This document shows positions 1 through 8,263 of a stretch of DNA of 64,000 bases, one piece after another. Both the position numbers and the translations under genes were made by a program. The stretch comes from Paludibacterium yongneupense DSM 18731 (GTDB lineage: Bacteria; Pseudomonadota; Gammaproteobacteria; Burkholderiales; Chromobacteriaceae), in the NCBI RefSeq assembly GCF_000422925.1, contig NZ_KE383957.1, positions 1-64,000 of the forward strand. The letters run 5' to 3'. The notes under the pieces are model-generated. The model saw only the letters and a list, made by a program, of their open reading frames with translations, searched no databases and had not been told where the DNA came from. Within the stretch, counting starts at the first letter, position 1; each line of letters opens with the position of its first letter.

Positions 1-42
1 CGTTAAGCTAACCGATACTAATTGCTCGTGAGGCTTGATCCT
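1..42 (+). rRNA. rrl: 23S ribosomal RNA, 3' end (partial)
   Basis: The first ~42 bases align by eye with the conserved 3' terminus of bacterial 23S rRNA (the GAGCTAACC..TACTAAT..CGTGAGGCTT block of E. coli, here with a few substitutions). Only the tail is in the window; the rest of the rRNA operon lies to the left. The 3' boundary is approximate. Confidence 0.9.
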
Positions 43-136
43 ATCATTTGAGAGGCTTTGTCCTAGCGACAGAGTCTGCGCGAGATACACATCAGAAACC
101 CGCGTATTTTGGCTTCTTGCAATTTGACCAGTTTAT

Positions 137-252
137 GTCTGGCGGCCATAGCGAGGTGGTCCCACCCCTTCCCATCCCGAACAGGACCGTGAAACACCTT
201 AGCGCCGATGATAGTGCGGCATTCGCCGTGTGAAAGTAGGACACCGCCAGAC
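137..252 (+). rRNA. rrf: 5S ribosomal RNA
   Basis: The ends pair perfectly (GTCTGGCGG at 137-145 with CCGCCAGAC at 244-252), forming helix I of 5S rRNA. Between them are the conserved CCCATCCCGAAC and GAAAGTAGGACA-type segments. Length ~116 nt is normal. It sits ~95 nt behind the 23S tail, as expected for an rRNA operon, and is followed at once by a terminator. Ends are accurate to a few bases. Confidence 0.95.
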
Positions 253-263
253 GCCCATACGTG

Positions 264-299
264 AAAAAGCCCGCAGAGCTCCGCTCTCCGGGCTTTTTT
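264..299 (+). terminator. Intrinsic terminator of the rRNA operon
   Basis: A stem formed by AAAAAGCCCG.AGAGC and GCTCT..CGGGCTTTTTT, with a short loop and a T run at 294-299, starts 12 nt after the 5S gene. The matching A run on the 5' side would also let it work on the opposite strand. Confidence 0.9.
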
Positions 300-574
300 G
301 CATTCTGCGCGCGCTTGTCCCAATCCCCCTGTCCGGCGGCCAGCTCCGCCCCTGCGTACATTCCCGCCATCACGGTCATCCCACGCCGGCAGAGGCCGGT
401 GGTCGTGCGCCGAGCCCCCCGCCAATGCACGACTCGCCAGTCGTCGAACGACGAATCCCTCTCCGCCATCCCGCTCCTGCCGCCCCCGGCGTCACGGGGT
501 CATGCCGGCGTCCGCCGGATGTAAACGGACGGCGAGCCGGCCTCCCGGTCGACGCCTGAACACCCGAAGGAGGA

Positions 575-750
575 CGGGAGGCCGGCTCGTCGTCGGGCCA
601 CGGACAACTGCCCCCCACGAACGAGACGCCGCAACCGCCCACGAACCCTGAACGCCCACGAACGGGAGGCCGGCTCGTCGTCGGGCCACGGACAATCGCC
701 CCCCACGAACGAGACGCCACCCCCGTCCACGAACCCTGAACCTCCACGAA
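575..750. repeat. Two tandem copies of an 88-bp repeat
   Basis: Copy A (575-662) and copy B (663-750) both begin with CGGGAGGCCGGCTCGTCGTC and both end with CCACGAA, and differ at only a handful of positions. The internal motif ACGAACGAGACGCC followed by a CCACGAACCCTGAA-like block recurs, and a truncated third unit continues to ~777. The first 14 bases of the unit occur inverted at 533-546 (GAGCCGGCCTCCCG). This is non-coding, GC-rich repeat DNA of unknown function. Confidence 0.85.
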
Positions 751-910
751 CGAGACGCCCCAACCGCCCACGGGGACACTAGACTCCCGCGAACCCTACT
801 CTCCGGGAGTGCTTGCCGCTGCGCGTCTCAGTACCACCAGCACAGACGCTGGAAGCAGCCGCAGAGCGAGTCCGGTCAGCGGGGAGGCAAAGCGGCACGG
901 GGGGGCAGGG

Positions 911-947
911 CGGGCCGATGCGCTTTGCCGGACTTCGCATCGGCCCG
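911..947. terminator. Hairpin behind the minus-strand secreted-protein gene
   Basis: A perfect 12-bp inverted repeat (CGGGCCGATGCG at 911-922 and CGCATCGGCCCG at 936-947) starts ~10 nt beyond the stop of the minus-strand gene at 958. No T run follows on either strand, so it may protect the mRNA 3' end or terminate only weakly. Confidence 0.45.
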
Positions 948-957
948 GGTAACCGTC

Positions 958-1398
958 TCAGCGGCTCTTGCGGCTACCGGACCGGGCCTTCTCGCGGAAC
1001 TGACAATGCAGGGGGTCGGTTGCGGTGCACCGGTAATAGACGATACCGAATGGTCCATCGCTGCGTTGCCAGTGCTGCTGCTCATGCAGACTGAGCAGAG
1101 GCGTGCGCTCTGGCTTGAAAGTCATGTCGAGAACGCCTACGTTCAGCCGATAACTGCATTTCGCCAGTTTGCCTTCGCCATCTGCATGATTGGGCGATGG
1201 GTAAAAAATCGCTTCGACAAACGATTTGACCGGGCCTGAAGCGGAAGCAGGGGCGATCCCTAGCCATTCGCCCTTGGCGCGATAGACCTCACCATAGGCG
1301 TCTATGGTGGCGATGGCCGGACAGTGCTCGATGGGTTCGGCTTGCGCGCCGGCAGAAATCAACAGGGCGGCCATTAAGTAGCGGTATCTGCTCTGCAT
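958..1398 (-). CDS. Small secreted protein (DUF3757-like)
   Basis: A 146-residue protein with a clear Sec signal peptide (MQSRYRYLMAALLISAGAQA, cleavage after AQA) and a small mature domain holding three cysteines, at the start (EHCPAIATID), in the middle (AKCSYRL) and near the end (YYRCTATDPLHCQF adds a fourth). The pattern Cys-Pro..Tyr..Ala..Gly-x-Trp recalls the DUF3757 group of small periplasmic or secreted proteins of unknown role; this assignment is from memory of the pattern. The gene is monocistronic, divergent from cysD across a 330-bp spacer, and ends at a strong hairpin. No function is assigned. Confidence 0.65.
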   Translation of the reverse strand: MQSRYRYLMAALLISAGAQAEPIEHCPAIATIDAYGEVYRAKGEWLGIAPASASGPVKSFVEAIFYPSPNHADGEGKLAKCSYRLNVGVLDMTFKPERTPLLSLHEQQHWQRSDGPFGIVYYRCTATDPLHCQFREKARSGSRKSR

Positions 1399-1473
1399 TT
1401 ACATCTCCTTTTGTCACTCATTGTTACAAAACATTGCGTTTTTACAATGAAATGCCGACGGGTGACTGTCAAT

Positions 1474-1533
1474 GCAGCGCGGCGAGTGCCGATGCCGCGG
1501 CATGTTGCAGCATGAGCGGCACTCGCCGTTGCA
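1474..1533. repeat. Nested palindrome
   Basis: GGCGAGTGCC (1481-1490) pairs perfectly with GGCACTCGCC (1518-1527), and the outer TGCA blocks (1474-1477 and 1530-1533) pair as well. The loop itself holds the self-complementary ATGCCGCGGCAT (1492-1503) and a second small hairpin. There is no adjoining T run, so it is not a classical terminator. Confidence 0.75.
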
Positions 1534-1640
1534 ATAGGAAGGCCGGAGAGCGGCGGCACCGTCAAGCGCCTGGGCATACAGTATTTCCTTATGGACTGAT
1601 TTGGATCTTATTTAGTGCATATTGATATATCCAATCGGTT

Positions 1641-1669
1641 TTGAAAGCGTTCGCTCCATCCGTTAGATT
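1641..1669 (+). promoter_or_regulatory. Probable sigma-70 promoter of cysDN
   Basis: TTGAAA (1641-1646), a 17-bp spacer, and TAGATT (1664-1669) fit a sigma-70 promoter, placing the start near 1676, ~50 nt before cysD. The AT-rich DNA just upstream is where the LysR-type activator CysB usually binds cys promoters; no exact CysB consensus could be assigned by eye. Confidence 0.5.
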
Positions 1670-1728
1670 GTCGCTATGGATTGGCCGCCGCCATCGCGGC
1701 GGCCCGGATAGCAAGATAGGTTTTCGCA

Positions 1729-2643
1729 ATGACGCTCAACGCGCAACGGCAAACTCATTTGAAGCAGCTCGAAGCCGAATCGATTCACATCATCCGCGAG
1801 GTGGTGGCTGAGTTCGAGAACCCGGTCATGCTGTATTCGATCGGCAAGGACTCGGCCGTCATGCTGCACCTGGCGATGAAGGCTTTTTTCCCCGGCAAAC
1901 CGCCGTTTCCGCTGCTACATGTCGATACCACGTGGAAGTTTCGGGAAATGATCGCTTTTCGCGACAAGATGGTGAAAAAACTCGGGTTAAAGCTGCTCGT
2001 ACATGTCAACGAGGAAGGCGTGCGCGAGGGCATCAATCCCTTTGTTCATGGCAGCGGCAAGCACACCGACATCATGAAGACCGCCGCGCTGAAGCAGGCG
2101 CTCGATCGCTATGGTTTCGACGCGGCCTTTGGCGGAGCGCGGCGGGATGAAGAGAAATCGCGCGCGAAAGAGCGCGTCTACTCCTTCCGCGATCGCAATC
2201 ACCGCTGGGATCCGAAGAATCAGCGCCCTGAATTGTGGAACTTGTATAACGGCAGGATCAACAAGGGCGAGAGCATCCGTGTCTTCCCCCTGTCCAACTG
2301 GACCGAACTGGATATCTGGCAGTATATCTACCTCGAAAATATCGAGATTGTTCCGCTTTATTTTGCTGCAGCCCGGCCCGTGGTCGAGCGTGACGGCATG
2401 CTGGTCATGGTCGACGATGAGCGCATGCCGCTCGGGGAGGGCGAAACGCCGCAGCTGCGCAATGTACGCTTCCGTACGCTGGGGTGTTACCCGCTGACCG
2501 GGGCCGTGGAGTCGACAGCGGCGACCCTGCCCGAGATCATCCAGGAAATGTTGCTGACGACCACGTCCGAGCGCCAGGGACGGTTGATCGACCATGACCA
2601 GGCCGGATCGATGGAAAAAAAGAAAATTGAAGGCTATTTCTGA
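1729..2643 (+). CDS. cysD: Sulfate adenylyltransferase subunit 2 (CysD)
   Basis: The catalytic subunit of ATP sulfurylase, which makes adenosine 5'-phosphosulfate from sulfate and ATP in the cytoplasm, the first step of assimilatory sulfate reduction. At 304 residues it has the family length. The PP-loop lies at residues ~36-43 ([11 protein letters not shown]), followed by the conserved [15 protein letters not shown] segment and the [11 protein letters not shown] block typical of CysD. It is followed after 33 nt by cysN, its GTPase partner, so the two form an operon. The start has a near-consensus promoter at the expected distance. No cysC or cysH lies next to it, so those steps must be encoded elsewhere. 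Confidence 0.97.
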   Translation: MTLNAQRQTHLKQLEAESIHIIREVVAEFENPVMLYSIGKDSAVMLHLAMKAFFPGKPPFPLLHVDTTWKFREMIAFRDKMVKKLGLKLLVHVNEEGVREGINPFVHGSGKHTDIMKTAALKQALDRYGFDAAFGGARRDEEKSRAKERVYSFRDRNHRWDPKNQRPELWNLYNGRINKGESIRVFPLSNWTELDIWQYIYLENIEIVPLYFAAARPVVERDGMLVMVDDERMPLGEGETPQLRNVRFRTLGCYPLTGAVESTAATLPEIIQEMLLTTTSERQGRLIDHDQAGSMEKKKIEGYF

Positions 2644-2676
2644 GCGTCCGCACGACGACCAAGCAGGAACACATCT

Positions 2677-4113
2677 ATGTCACACCAGTCCGAACTGATC
2701 GCCGACGACATCCTGGCGTATCTGGAACAGCACGAGAACAAGGATTTGCTGCGTTTCATCACATGCGGCAGCGTGGACGACGGCAAGTCCACCCTGATCG
2801 GGCGCCTGCTGCACGACTCGAAGCTTATTTTCGACGACCAGCTGGCCGCGATCCGCCGCGACTCGCAGAAATTCAATACGACCGATGGCGACATCGACCT
2901 GGCCTTGCTTGTCGACGGCTTGCAGGCCGAGCGCGAGCAGGGTATCACCATCGATGTTGCGTACCGCTATTTTTCTACCGACAAGCGCAAGTTCATCATC
3001 GCCGACTGCCCCGGGCATGAGCAGTACACGCGCAATATGGCGACCGGCGCCTCGACCTGCGACCTGGCCGTGATCCTGATCGATGCGCGCCGGGGCGTGC
3101 AGACGCAGACGCGTCGCCACAGTTTCATCGTCAGTCTGCTCGGGATCCGCCATGTTCTGGTTGCGGTGAACAAAATGGATCTGGTTGATTTCCAGCAGGA
3201 TGTCTATGACGCTATCTGCGAACAGTACACCGAGTTGGGGCGCCGCCTGGATATCGAATCGATCGCCTTTGTGCCGGTCTCGGCCCTGCGCGGCGACAAT
3301 GTGGTCAAACCCAGCACGCGCATGCCCTGGTATGAGGGGGAGACCCTGATGCAGAGTCTGGAGGCCGTCGAGCTGTCTGCGACGGCGCGGCTGGATGCAT
3401 TCCGCTTCCCGGTGCAGTACGTCAATCGCCCCAACCTCGATTTCCGGGGATTCGCCGGTACGGTGGCTGCCGGCCGCATCCGGCCCGGCGACGCGGTGAC
3501 AGTCCTGCCGTCCGGCAAAAAAAGCCGGGTGCGTGCGATCGTGACGGCCGATGGCGATTTGCCTCTCGCGCATGCCGGCCAGGCGATCACCCTGACGCTG
3601 GAAGACGAAATCGACATTTCGCGCGGCGACGTGCTGGTGCAGGGGGGCGCAGCGGCGCCACAGGTGGCTGCCGCATTCGATGCCAAGCTCGTATGGATGG
3701 ACGAAACGGCCCTGATACCCGGGCGCGAGTACCTGTTCAAACTGGCCGGCCGCGTCATTCCGGGCCGGGTCGAAAAAATCGACTACCGCAGCGACGTCAA
3801 TAGCGGCGAGGAGATCGCCTGCGATGTGCTGCGCCTGAACGAAATCGGGCATGTCCAGGTCCGCCTGGATGCGCCGCTCGCTTTCGATGCCTATTCTGCC
3901 TGCCGCGTTACGGGTAGCTTTATCGTCATCGATCGCATGAGCAATGCGACGGCCGGCGCAGGCATGATCGTATCGGCGCGATATGGCGAGCCTGACGTCG
4001 CGGAAGATGGCGCTGCCCGCTGGCTGGCCTTCGAAACCGAGTTCAACGCACTGGTGCGCAAGCATTTTCCGCATTGGGAAGCGCGGGATATCCGCGATCT
4101 GCTGCCGCGTTGA
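2677..4113 (+). CDS. cysN: Sulfate adenylyltransferase subunit 1, GTPase (CysN)
   Basis: The regulatory GTPase subunit that couples GTP hydrolysis to APS formation by CysD. Elongation-factor-type GTPase motifs are visible: P-loop GSVDDGKS (residues 31-38), DCPGHEQY (G3, near 110) and NKMD (G4, near 165), followed by two beta-barrel domains. The 478-residue length matches stand-alone CysN; there is no fused C-terminal APS kinase (CysC) as in many bifunctional CysNC proteins. It is the second gene of the cysDN operon and ends in a hairpin shared with convergent rlmJ. Confidence 0.97.
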   Translation: MSHQSELIADDILAYLEQHENKDLLRFITCGSVDDGKSTLIGRLLHDSKLIFDDQLAAIRRDSQKFNTTDGDIDLALLVDGLQAEREQGITIDVAYRYFSTDKRKFIIADCPGHEQYTRNMATGASTCDLAVILIDARRGVQTQTRRHSFIVSLLGIRHVLVAVNKMDLVDFQQDVYDAICEQYTELGRRLDIESIAFVPVSALRGDNVVKPSTRMPWYEGETLMQSLEAVELSATARLDAFRFPVQYVNRPNLDFRGFAGTVAAGRIRPGDAVTVLPSGKKSRVRAIVTADGDLPLAHAGQAITLTLEDEIDISRGDVLVQGGAAAPQVAAAFDAKLVWMDETALIPGREYLFKLAGRVIPGRVEKIDYRSDVNSGEEIACDVLRLNEIGHVQVRLDAPLAFDAYSACRVTGSFIVIDRMSNATAGAGMIVSARYGEPDVAEDGAARWLAFETEFNALVRKHFPHWEARDIRDLLPR

Positions 4114-4117
4114 ATTT

Positions 4118-4137
4118 CCGCCCGCGAGTGCGGGCGG
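4118..4137. terminator. Hairpin between convergent cysN and rlmJ
   Basis: CCGCCCGC and GCGGGCGG form an 8-bp stem around a GAGT loop, in the 29-nt gap between the two convergent stop codons. No good T run follows, so it may be a weak bidirectional terminator. Confidence 0.45.
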
Positions 4138-4142
4138 GATGC

Positions 4143-4988
4143 TCAGCGGCTGCGGGACTCCAGGGTGTAGCGTGCTCCATCGTCCTGCGCCAGCGCGGCG
4201 CTGAGCCAGGGGAGGGTGTTCTGCAGGGTGTCGGCCAGCGTCCACGGCGGGTTGACGATGAACATGCCGCTGCCGTGCATGCCAAAACCGTCGTTCGACG
4301 GCGACTGAACGCTCAGCGTAACGTCGAGCCAGCTATCGACCGGAAGCTTTTTCAGCTGCTGCGGCAACTCTTTGGCTTCGGCGCGTTGCAGCAACGGATA
4401 CCAGACCGCATAAACGCCGGTGGCAAACCGTTTTAACCCTTCTTTCAGCGCGACGACCACGTGCTGGTAGTCGCGTTTGTCTTCATAGGGCGGGTCGATC
4501 AGGATCAGGCCGCGCCGGGGCGGAGGCGGGAGAATGGCCTTTATGCCCTCAAAGCCATCGCCTGCCCTGATCTGCGCACGTCGGCCGGCCTCTTCGAAAT
4601 TGGCTTGCAACAAGCGGCTGTCGCTCGGGTGCAGTTCGAACAGGCGCAACTTGCCCTGCGCCGGCATCGCGCGGTCTGCGCAATACGGCGAGCCCGGGTA
4701 GTAGCGCAGTTTTCCATCCGGATTCAGTTCCCTGACGATTTCCACATAGCGTTTCAATGCCGCGGGCAGGTCATCGCGCTCCCACAGTCGGCCGATGCCG
4801 GTACGATATTCCCCGTTCTTCGATGCGTAGGCGTCTTCCAATGCGTAAACGCCGGCGCCGGCATGAGTGTCGATATACCAGAACGGTGTGTCCTTCTGCC
4901 CGAGATAATCCAGTAGTGCGATTTCTATGCAGTGTTTGAGGACATCGGCGTGGTTGCCGGCGTGAAAAGCATGACGGTAGCTGAGCAT
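4143..4988 (-). CDS. rlmJ: 23S rRNA (adenine(2030)-N6)-methyltransferase RlmJ
   Basis: An S-adenosylmethionine-dependent methyltransferase that adds an N6-methyl group to A2030 of 23S rRNA. The 281 residues match the RlmJ (YhiR) family from the hallmark N-terminus MLSYRHAFHAGNHADVLKH to the C-terminus. SAM-binding THAGAG (41-46) and the catalytic DPPY (165-168) are present. The gene stands alone and converges on cysN. The E. coli protein is non-essential, and its loss mildly affects growth and DNA-uptake-related nutrition. Confidence 0.95.
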   Translation of the reverse strand: MLSYRHAFHAGNHADVLKHCIEIALLDYLGQKDTPFWYIDTHAGAGVYALEDAYASKNGEYRTGIGRLWERDDLPAALKRYVEIVRELNPDGKLRYYPGSPYCADRAMPAQGKLRLFELHPSDSRLLQANFEEAGRRAQIRAGDGFEGIKAILPPPPRRGLILIDPPYEDKRDYQHVVVALKEGLKRFATGVYAVWYPLLQRAEAKELPQQLKKLPVDSWLDVTLSVQSPSNDGFGMHGSGMFIVNPPWTLADTLQNTLPWLSAALAQDDGARYTLESRSR

Positions 4989-5587
4989 GGCGGTGTTTCT
5001 TCGTATTCAGCCCGCTATTGTAGCGGATGCGGCCTACGCCGTCAGTGCGTGCACGACGTATCATGGATGGCGCATATTTTGCTTGTGCCCATCGTCCGGT
5101 TCTGGCCCCGGTCTGCGATTCTGCCTCCGCTTTCGCTTGCGCCTTTCGTTTTTTCGCTAGGTGTGTGGCTGACTTGCGTCAAACGAATCATCTGAAATTT
5201 ACTTTATCTTTATGTGAAGATTTTTTTCTTGTCAGCCTAATCGGTGCAGGCGAAAATGCAGCGTGCAAGGGAGCATCAGCGCTGCCTTGCAGGCCGATGG
5301 CCGGCGAGTTAGTGTCAGGAATCCGTAAACTCTTCAGATCGAAGGTTTACAGGACGTGGGAAGGGCTTCACAATGCGGCGCTTTGATGGCGCCGCAGATG
5401 TCGAATTTGCCGTAGAGGCGGATAATGGAGCGGCGCAGCCTGGCGCTGACGGCCGGAAGGCCGCGGCGGGGCCGGTTTTTCCGGTTTACGGGTGTGCTTT
5501 GAAGTTTTTGTCGATGCGCGGGGCGGCCGGGCCTTTGCCTGCCGGCCAGCGTATTTCCCACCACTAGAACGATACGAGTTAACAGAG
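4989..5587. other. 600-bp leader/intergenic region with stem-loops before the nucleoside-type ABC operon
   Basis: No convincing gene is present. The left part should hold the rlmJ promoter, and 5170-5240 is AT-rich and the likeliest promoter zone for the operon. From 5325 onward several stable stem-loops lie on the plus strand (5325-5350, 5375-5395, then GC-rich complementary tracts with T stretches near 5475 and 5505). This suggests a structured 5' leader of ~250 nt. I could not match it to a riboswitch class. Confidence 0.5.
5325..5395 (+). promoter_or_regulatory. Paired stem-loops in the leader of the ABC operon
   Basis: Stem 1 joins GTAAAC + CTTC (5325-5335, one bulged T) to GAAG + GTTTAC (5341-5350) around a 5-nt loop. 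Stem 2 joins GCGGCGC (5375-5381) to GCGCCGC (5389-5395) around a 7-nt loop. They lie 190-260 nt ahead of the first start codon. A regulatory role is inference. Confidence 0.4.
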
Positions 5588-6592
5588 ATGAAAATCGAAC
5601 TGAAAAGTGCAGGTGTCGCTGTCGTTGCCGCACTCATGGCTTCGTCCGCCTTTGCCAAAGACTTCGCTCCGGCCGTTGTCTACGACCAGGCGGGCAAATT
5701 CGACAAGAGCTTCAATGAAATGGCGTACAAGGGCGCGGAACATTTCAAGAGTGATTTCCACTTGAACTATCGTGAAGGCCAAATCGCTTCGGATGCGCAG
5801 AAAGAACAGACCCTGCGCAATCTGGCACGCAAAGACGCCGACATGATCGTTGCCGTCGGCTTCTCATTCACCCAGGCCGTCGAAACGGTTGCCCGCGAAT
5901 TCCCCAAAGTCAAATTCGTCATCATCGACTCGGTCGCCAAGGGACCCAACGTCCAGAGCATCCTGTTCCGTGAACAGGAAGGCTCATTCCTGGTCGGCAT
6001 GGCCGCGGCGATGAAGACCAAGACCAATACCGTCGGCTTTATCGGCGGCATGGACGTTCCTCTGATCCGCGCCTTCGGCTGTGGCTACGTTCAGGGCGTC
6101 AAATACGTCAACAAGAACGATAAGGTCATCCAGAACATGACGGGCACCACTCCGACCGCGTTCAACGATCCTGCACGCGGCACCGAACTGGCCAAGAGCC
6201 AGTTCGATCGCGGCGTGGATGTGGTGTTCGCCGCAGCGGGCGGTACCGGGCTGGGAGTCATGCAGCAAGCCAAGTCATCCGGCAAGTTCTCGATCGGCGT
6301 CGACAGCAACCAGAACCACCTGCATCCGGGTTCGGTGCTGACCTCCATGGTCAAGCGCGTCGACAATGCGGTTTACGAGGCATTCAAGACGGCTAAGGAC
6401 GGCAGCTGGAAACCGGGCGTGAAATACCTCGGTCTGAAAGAAAACGGCGTCGACTGGGCTCTGGATGCGGATAACCGCGCTCTGATCACGCCGGACATGG
6501 AAAAGCGCATCACTGAAGCGCGTAAAGCCATCATCGCTGGCAAAATCAAGGTGGTCGACTACCGTGCCAACAACAGCTGCCCGGTAATGTGA
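5588..6592 (+). CDS. BMP-family ABC transporter substrate-binding protein (nucleoside type)
   Basis: The periplasmic binding protein of an importer in the Bmp/PnrA/Med family, whose studied members bind purine nucleosides. The chosen ATG at 5588 gives 334 residues with a textbook signal peptide (MKIELKSAGVAVVAALMASSAFA, cut before KDF). An in-frame start further upstream (5492) would put charged, non-signal sequence in front. The mature part opens with the typical AVVYDQAGKFDKSFNEMAYKG and carries VGFSFTQAVE and GTGLGVMQ. No lipobox cysteine is seen, so it is a soluble periplasmic protein. It heads a four-gene operon; a hairpin behind it probably keeps its transcript more abundant than the transporter genes. 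The substrate is inferred from the family. Confidence 0.9.
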   Translation: MKIELKSAGVAVVAALMASSAFAKDFAPAVVYDQAGKFDKSFNEMAYKGAEHFKSDFHLNYREGQIASDAQKEQTLRNLARKDADMIVAVGFSFTQAVETVAREFPKVKFVIIDSVAKGPNVQSILFREQEGSFLVGMAAAMKTKTNTVGFIGGMDVPLIRAFGCGYVQGVKYVNKNDKVIQNMTGTTPTAFNDPARGTELAKSQFDRGVDVVFAAAGGTGLGVMQQAKSSGKFSIGVDSNQNHLHPGSVLTSMVKRVDNAVYEAFKTAKDGSWKPGVKYLGLKENGVDWALDADNRALITPDMEKRITEARKAIIAGKIKVVDYRANNSCPVM

Positions 6593-6631
6593 TCGTCTGG
6601 GCAAGACTGAATCTGACGGAACCGTCCGATG

Positions 6632-6659
6632 GACACGCTGGCGCGGGCGCCGGCGTGTC
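6632..6659 (+). terminator. Intra-operon hairpin behind the binding-protein gene
   Basis: GACACGC-t-GGCGC and GCGCC-g-GCGTGTC form a long stem with a tiny loop in the 141-nt gap between the binding protein and the ATPase gene. No T run follows. Such hairpins commonly stabilise the upstream mRNA or terminate it partly, which sets the excess of binding protein over membrane components. Confidence 0.6.
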
Positions 6660-6733
6660 TGCCGGAGGCTTGAGGCGTCGCAGACGCTCCTGTTTCGGGG
6701 CAGAGCCATATCTGAACCGGGGAATTATCGAGT

Positions 6734-8263
6734 ATGACCGACTTTGCCATCGAACTGATCGGCATCAGCAAAAGCTTCGGCGCGGTGAAAGCCAATCGCG
6801 ACGTCGAAATGCGCATCGCCAAGGGATCCATTCATGGGGTCATCGGCGAAAATGGCGCTGGCAAATCCACGCTGATGAGCATTCTTTATGGCTATTACCA
6901 GGCCGATAGCGGCCAGATCCGTGTCAATGGCAAGGACGCGCGCATTTCAAATAGCCAGGAAGCAATTCGTTTGGGTATCGGCATGGTGCACCAGCATTTC
7001 ATGCTTGTCGATACCTTCACTGTGCTGGAGAACATCATCCTGGGGGCCGAAGGCGGCTTCGTGCTCAAGAAAGGTCTGTCCAGCGCACGCGACCACTTGT
7101 TGAAACTGAACACGGAATATGGACTCGATGTCGACCCCGACGCGGTGGTCGGAACGCTGGGCGTCGGCTTGCAGCAACGCGTCGAAATCCTCAAGGCCTT
7201 GTTCCGCGGAGCCGAAGTCCTGATTCTGGACGAACCGACCGCCGTACTGACGCCACAGGAAGCGGATCATTTGTTCCGTATCCTGCGGACCTTGCGCGAG
7301 CAGGGCAAGACCGTGATCCTGATCACGCACAAATTGCGCGAAGTGATCGATATCACCGACGCGGTGACCGTGATGCGAGCGGGCACCGTGGTCGGCAATG
7401 TGCGCACCTCCGACGTCGACCGCGAGAAGCTGGCCGACCTGATGGTGGGGCGCAAAGTGAATCTCAAGGTCGACAAGGCCGATCGCGAGCCGGGCGAAGT
7501 GGTGCTCGATGTGAAGAATCTGGGTCTGGTCGATCATCGTGGCGTCAAGTTGCTGCAGGATATCGGCTTTTCCCTGCGTGCGGGCGAGATCGTGGGCATC
7601 GCCGGCGTAGCCGGCAACGGGCAGTCCGAGCTGATGCAGGTACTGGCCGGCATGCTGGAGCCCACAAGCGGCGAAGTCGAATACAAGGGGCAGTCGATTA
7701 CCCACCTGAAGTCGCGCGAACCCAAGGCCAAGGCCTTGCGCCGGCTCGGCATCGCCCATGTGCCGGAAGATCGTTCGCGCGAAGGTCTGGTCAAGGCCTT
7801 TCCGATGTTTGAAAATGCAATCCTCGGTTATCAGGACGATCCGCGGCTGATGCGGGGGACGATGTACAACCGGCGCGCGCTGATCGCCCGTACCCGTACC
7901 CTGATCGAGCAGTTCGACATTCGCCCGGGCGACCCGATGCTGCGTGCCGGGCTGTTGTCGGGCGGCAACCAGCAGAAAGTGGTGCTGGCGCGCGAAATAT
8001 TCGCCAATCCCGATCTGCTGCTGGTAGGGCAACCGACCCGCGGCGTGGACATCGGTGCAATCGAATTCATCCACAAACGCCTGGTCGAACTGCGCGACGC
8101 GGGCAAGGCGATCCTGCTCGTTTCGGTCGAGCTGGAAGAAATCATGTCGCTGTCCGATCGCATTCTCGTGATGGCCTGCGGCCAGATCACGGGTGAAGTC
8201 GCCGGCAATGCGGCGACGACGACGGAACTTGGCCTGCTTATGGGCGGGGGAAACAAACAGTGA
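6734..8263 (+). CDS. ABC transporter ATP-binding protein, tandem nucleotide-binding domains (nucleoside/sugar type)
   Basis: The cytoplasmic ATPase of the BMP-type importer, 509 residues with two ABC domains. Domain 1 has an intact Walker A (GENGAGKSTLM, ~39-49), a family-typical signature VGLQQRVEI, and Walker B LILDEPTAVL. Domain 2 has the degenerate Walker A usual in this class (GVAGNGQSEL), signature LSGGNQQKVV, and LLLVGQPTRGVD. This tandem layout is that of RbsA/NupO-like proteins. Its stop overlaps the GTG start of the first permease, indicating translational coupling. Its paired proteins are the two permeases that follow. Confidence 0.93.
   Translation: MTDFAIELIGISKSFGAVKANRDVEMRIAKGSIHGVIGENGAGKSTLMSILYGYYQADSGQIRVNGKDARISNSQEAIRLGIGMVHQHFMLVDTFTVLENIILGAEGGFVLKKGLSSARDHLLKLNTEYGLDVDPDAVVGTLGVGLQQRVEILKALFRGAEVLILDEPTAVLTPQEADHLFRILRTLREQGKTVILITHKLREVIDITDAVTVMRAGTVVGNVRTSDVDREKLADLMVGRKVNLKVDKADREPGEVVLDVKNLGLVDHRGVKLLQDIGFSLRAGEIVGIAGVAGNGQSELMQVLAGMLEPTSGEVEYKGQSITHLKSREPKAKALRRLGIAHVPEDRSREGLVKAFPMFENAILGYQDDPRLMRGTMYNRRALIARTRTLIEQFDIRPGDPMLRAGLLSGGNQQKVVLAREIFANPDLLLVGQPTRGVDIGAIEFIHKRLVELRDAGKAILLVSVELEEIMSLSDRILVMACGQITGEVAGNAATTTELGLLMGGGNKQ

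Larger units (their letters stand above)
300..957. other. Gene-free, repeat- and hairpin-rich spacer behind the rRNA operon
   Basis: No credible gene is present: the open frames here are GC-driven, low-complexity (Arg/Pro/Gly-rich) and have no ribosome binding site. The stretch holds two 88-bp direct repeats (575-750), a partial third unit, an inverted copy of the repeat start (533-546), and a strong hairpin at 911-947. Nothing coding is seen. Confidence 0.7.
1399..1728. other. Divergent intergenic region upstream of cysD
   Basis: Spacer between the minus-strand secreted-protein gene and cysD. It contains a large nested palindrome (about 1474-1533), an AT-rich block at ~1580-1640 and the probable cysD promoter. 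No gene is seen. Confidence 0.7.

Noticed and set aside
300-900. Several overlapping open frames of 87-131 codons in the repeat region
   Set aside because: Low-complexity Arg/Pro/Gly translations created by the 88-bp repeats; no ribosome binding sites and no conserved features.
2677-4113. Bifunctional CysNC fusion
   Set aside because: The reading frame stops after 478 residues, with no APS-kinase domain behind the beta-barrel domains.
2680-4245. Long minus-strand open frame (521 codons) opposite cysN
   Set aside because: It is the antisense shadow of a well-matched cysN in a GC-rich genome, has no recognisable domain and is His/Arg-rich.
5325-5587. Purine, PreQ1, xanthine (NMT1) or guanidine riboswitch in the leader of the ABC operon
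   Set aside because: The conserved core nucleotides of these classes were not found; only generic stem-loops can be supported.
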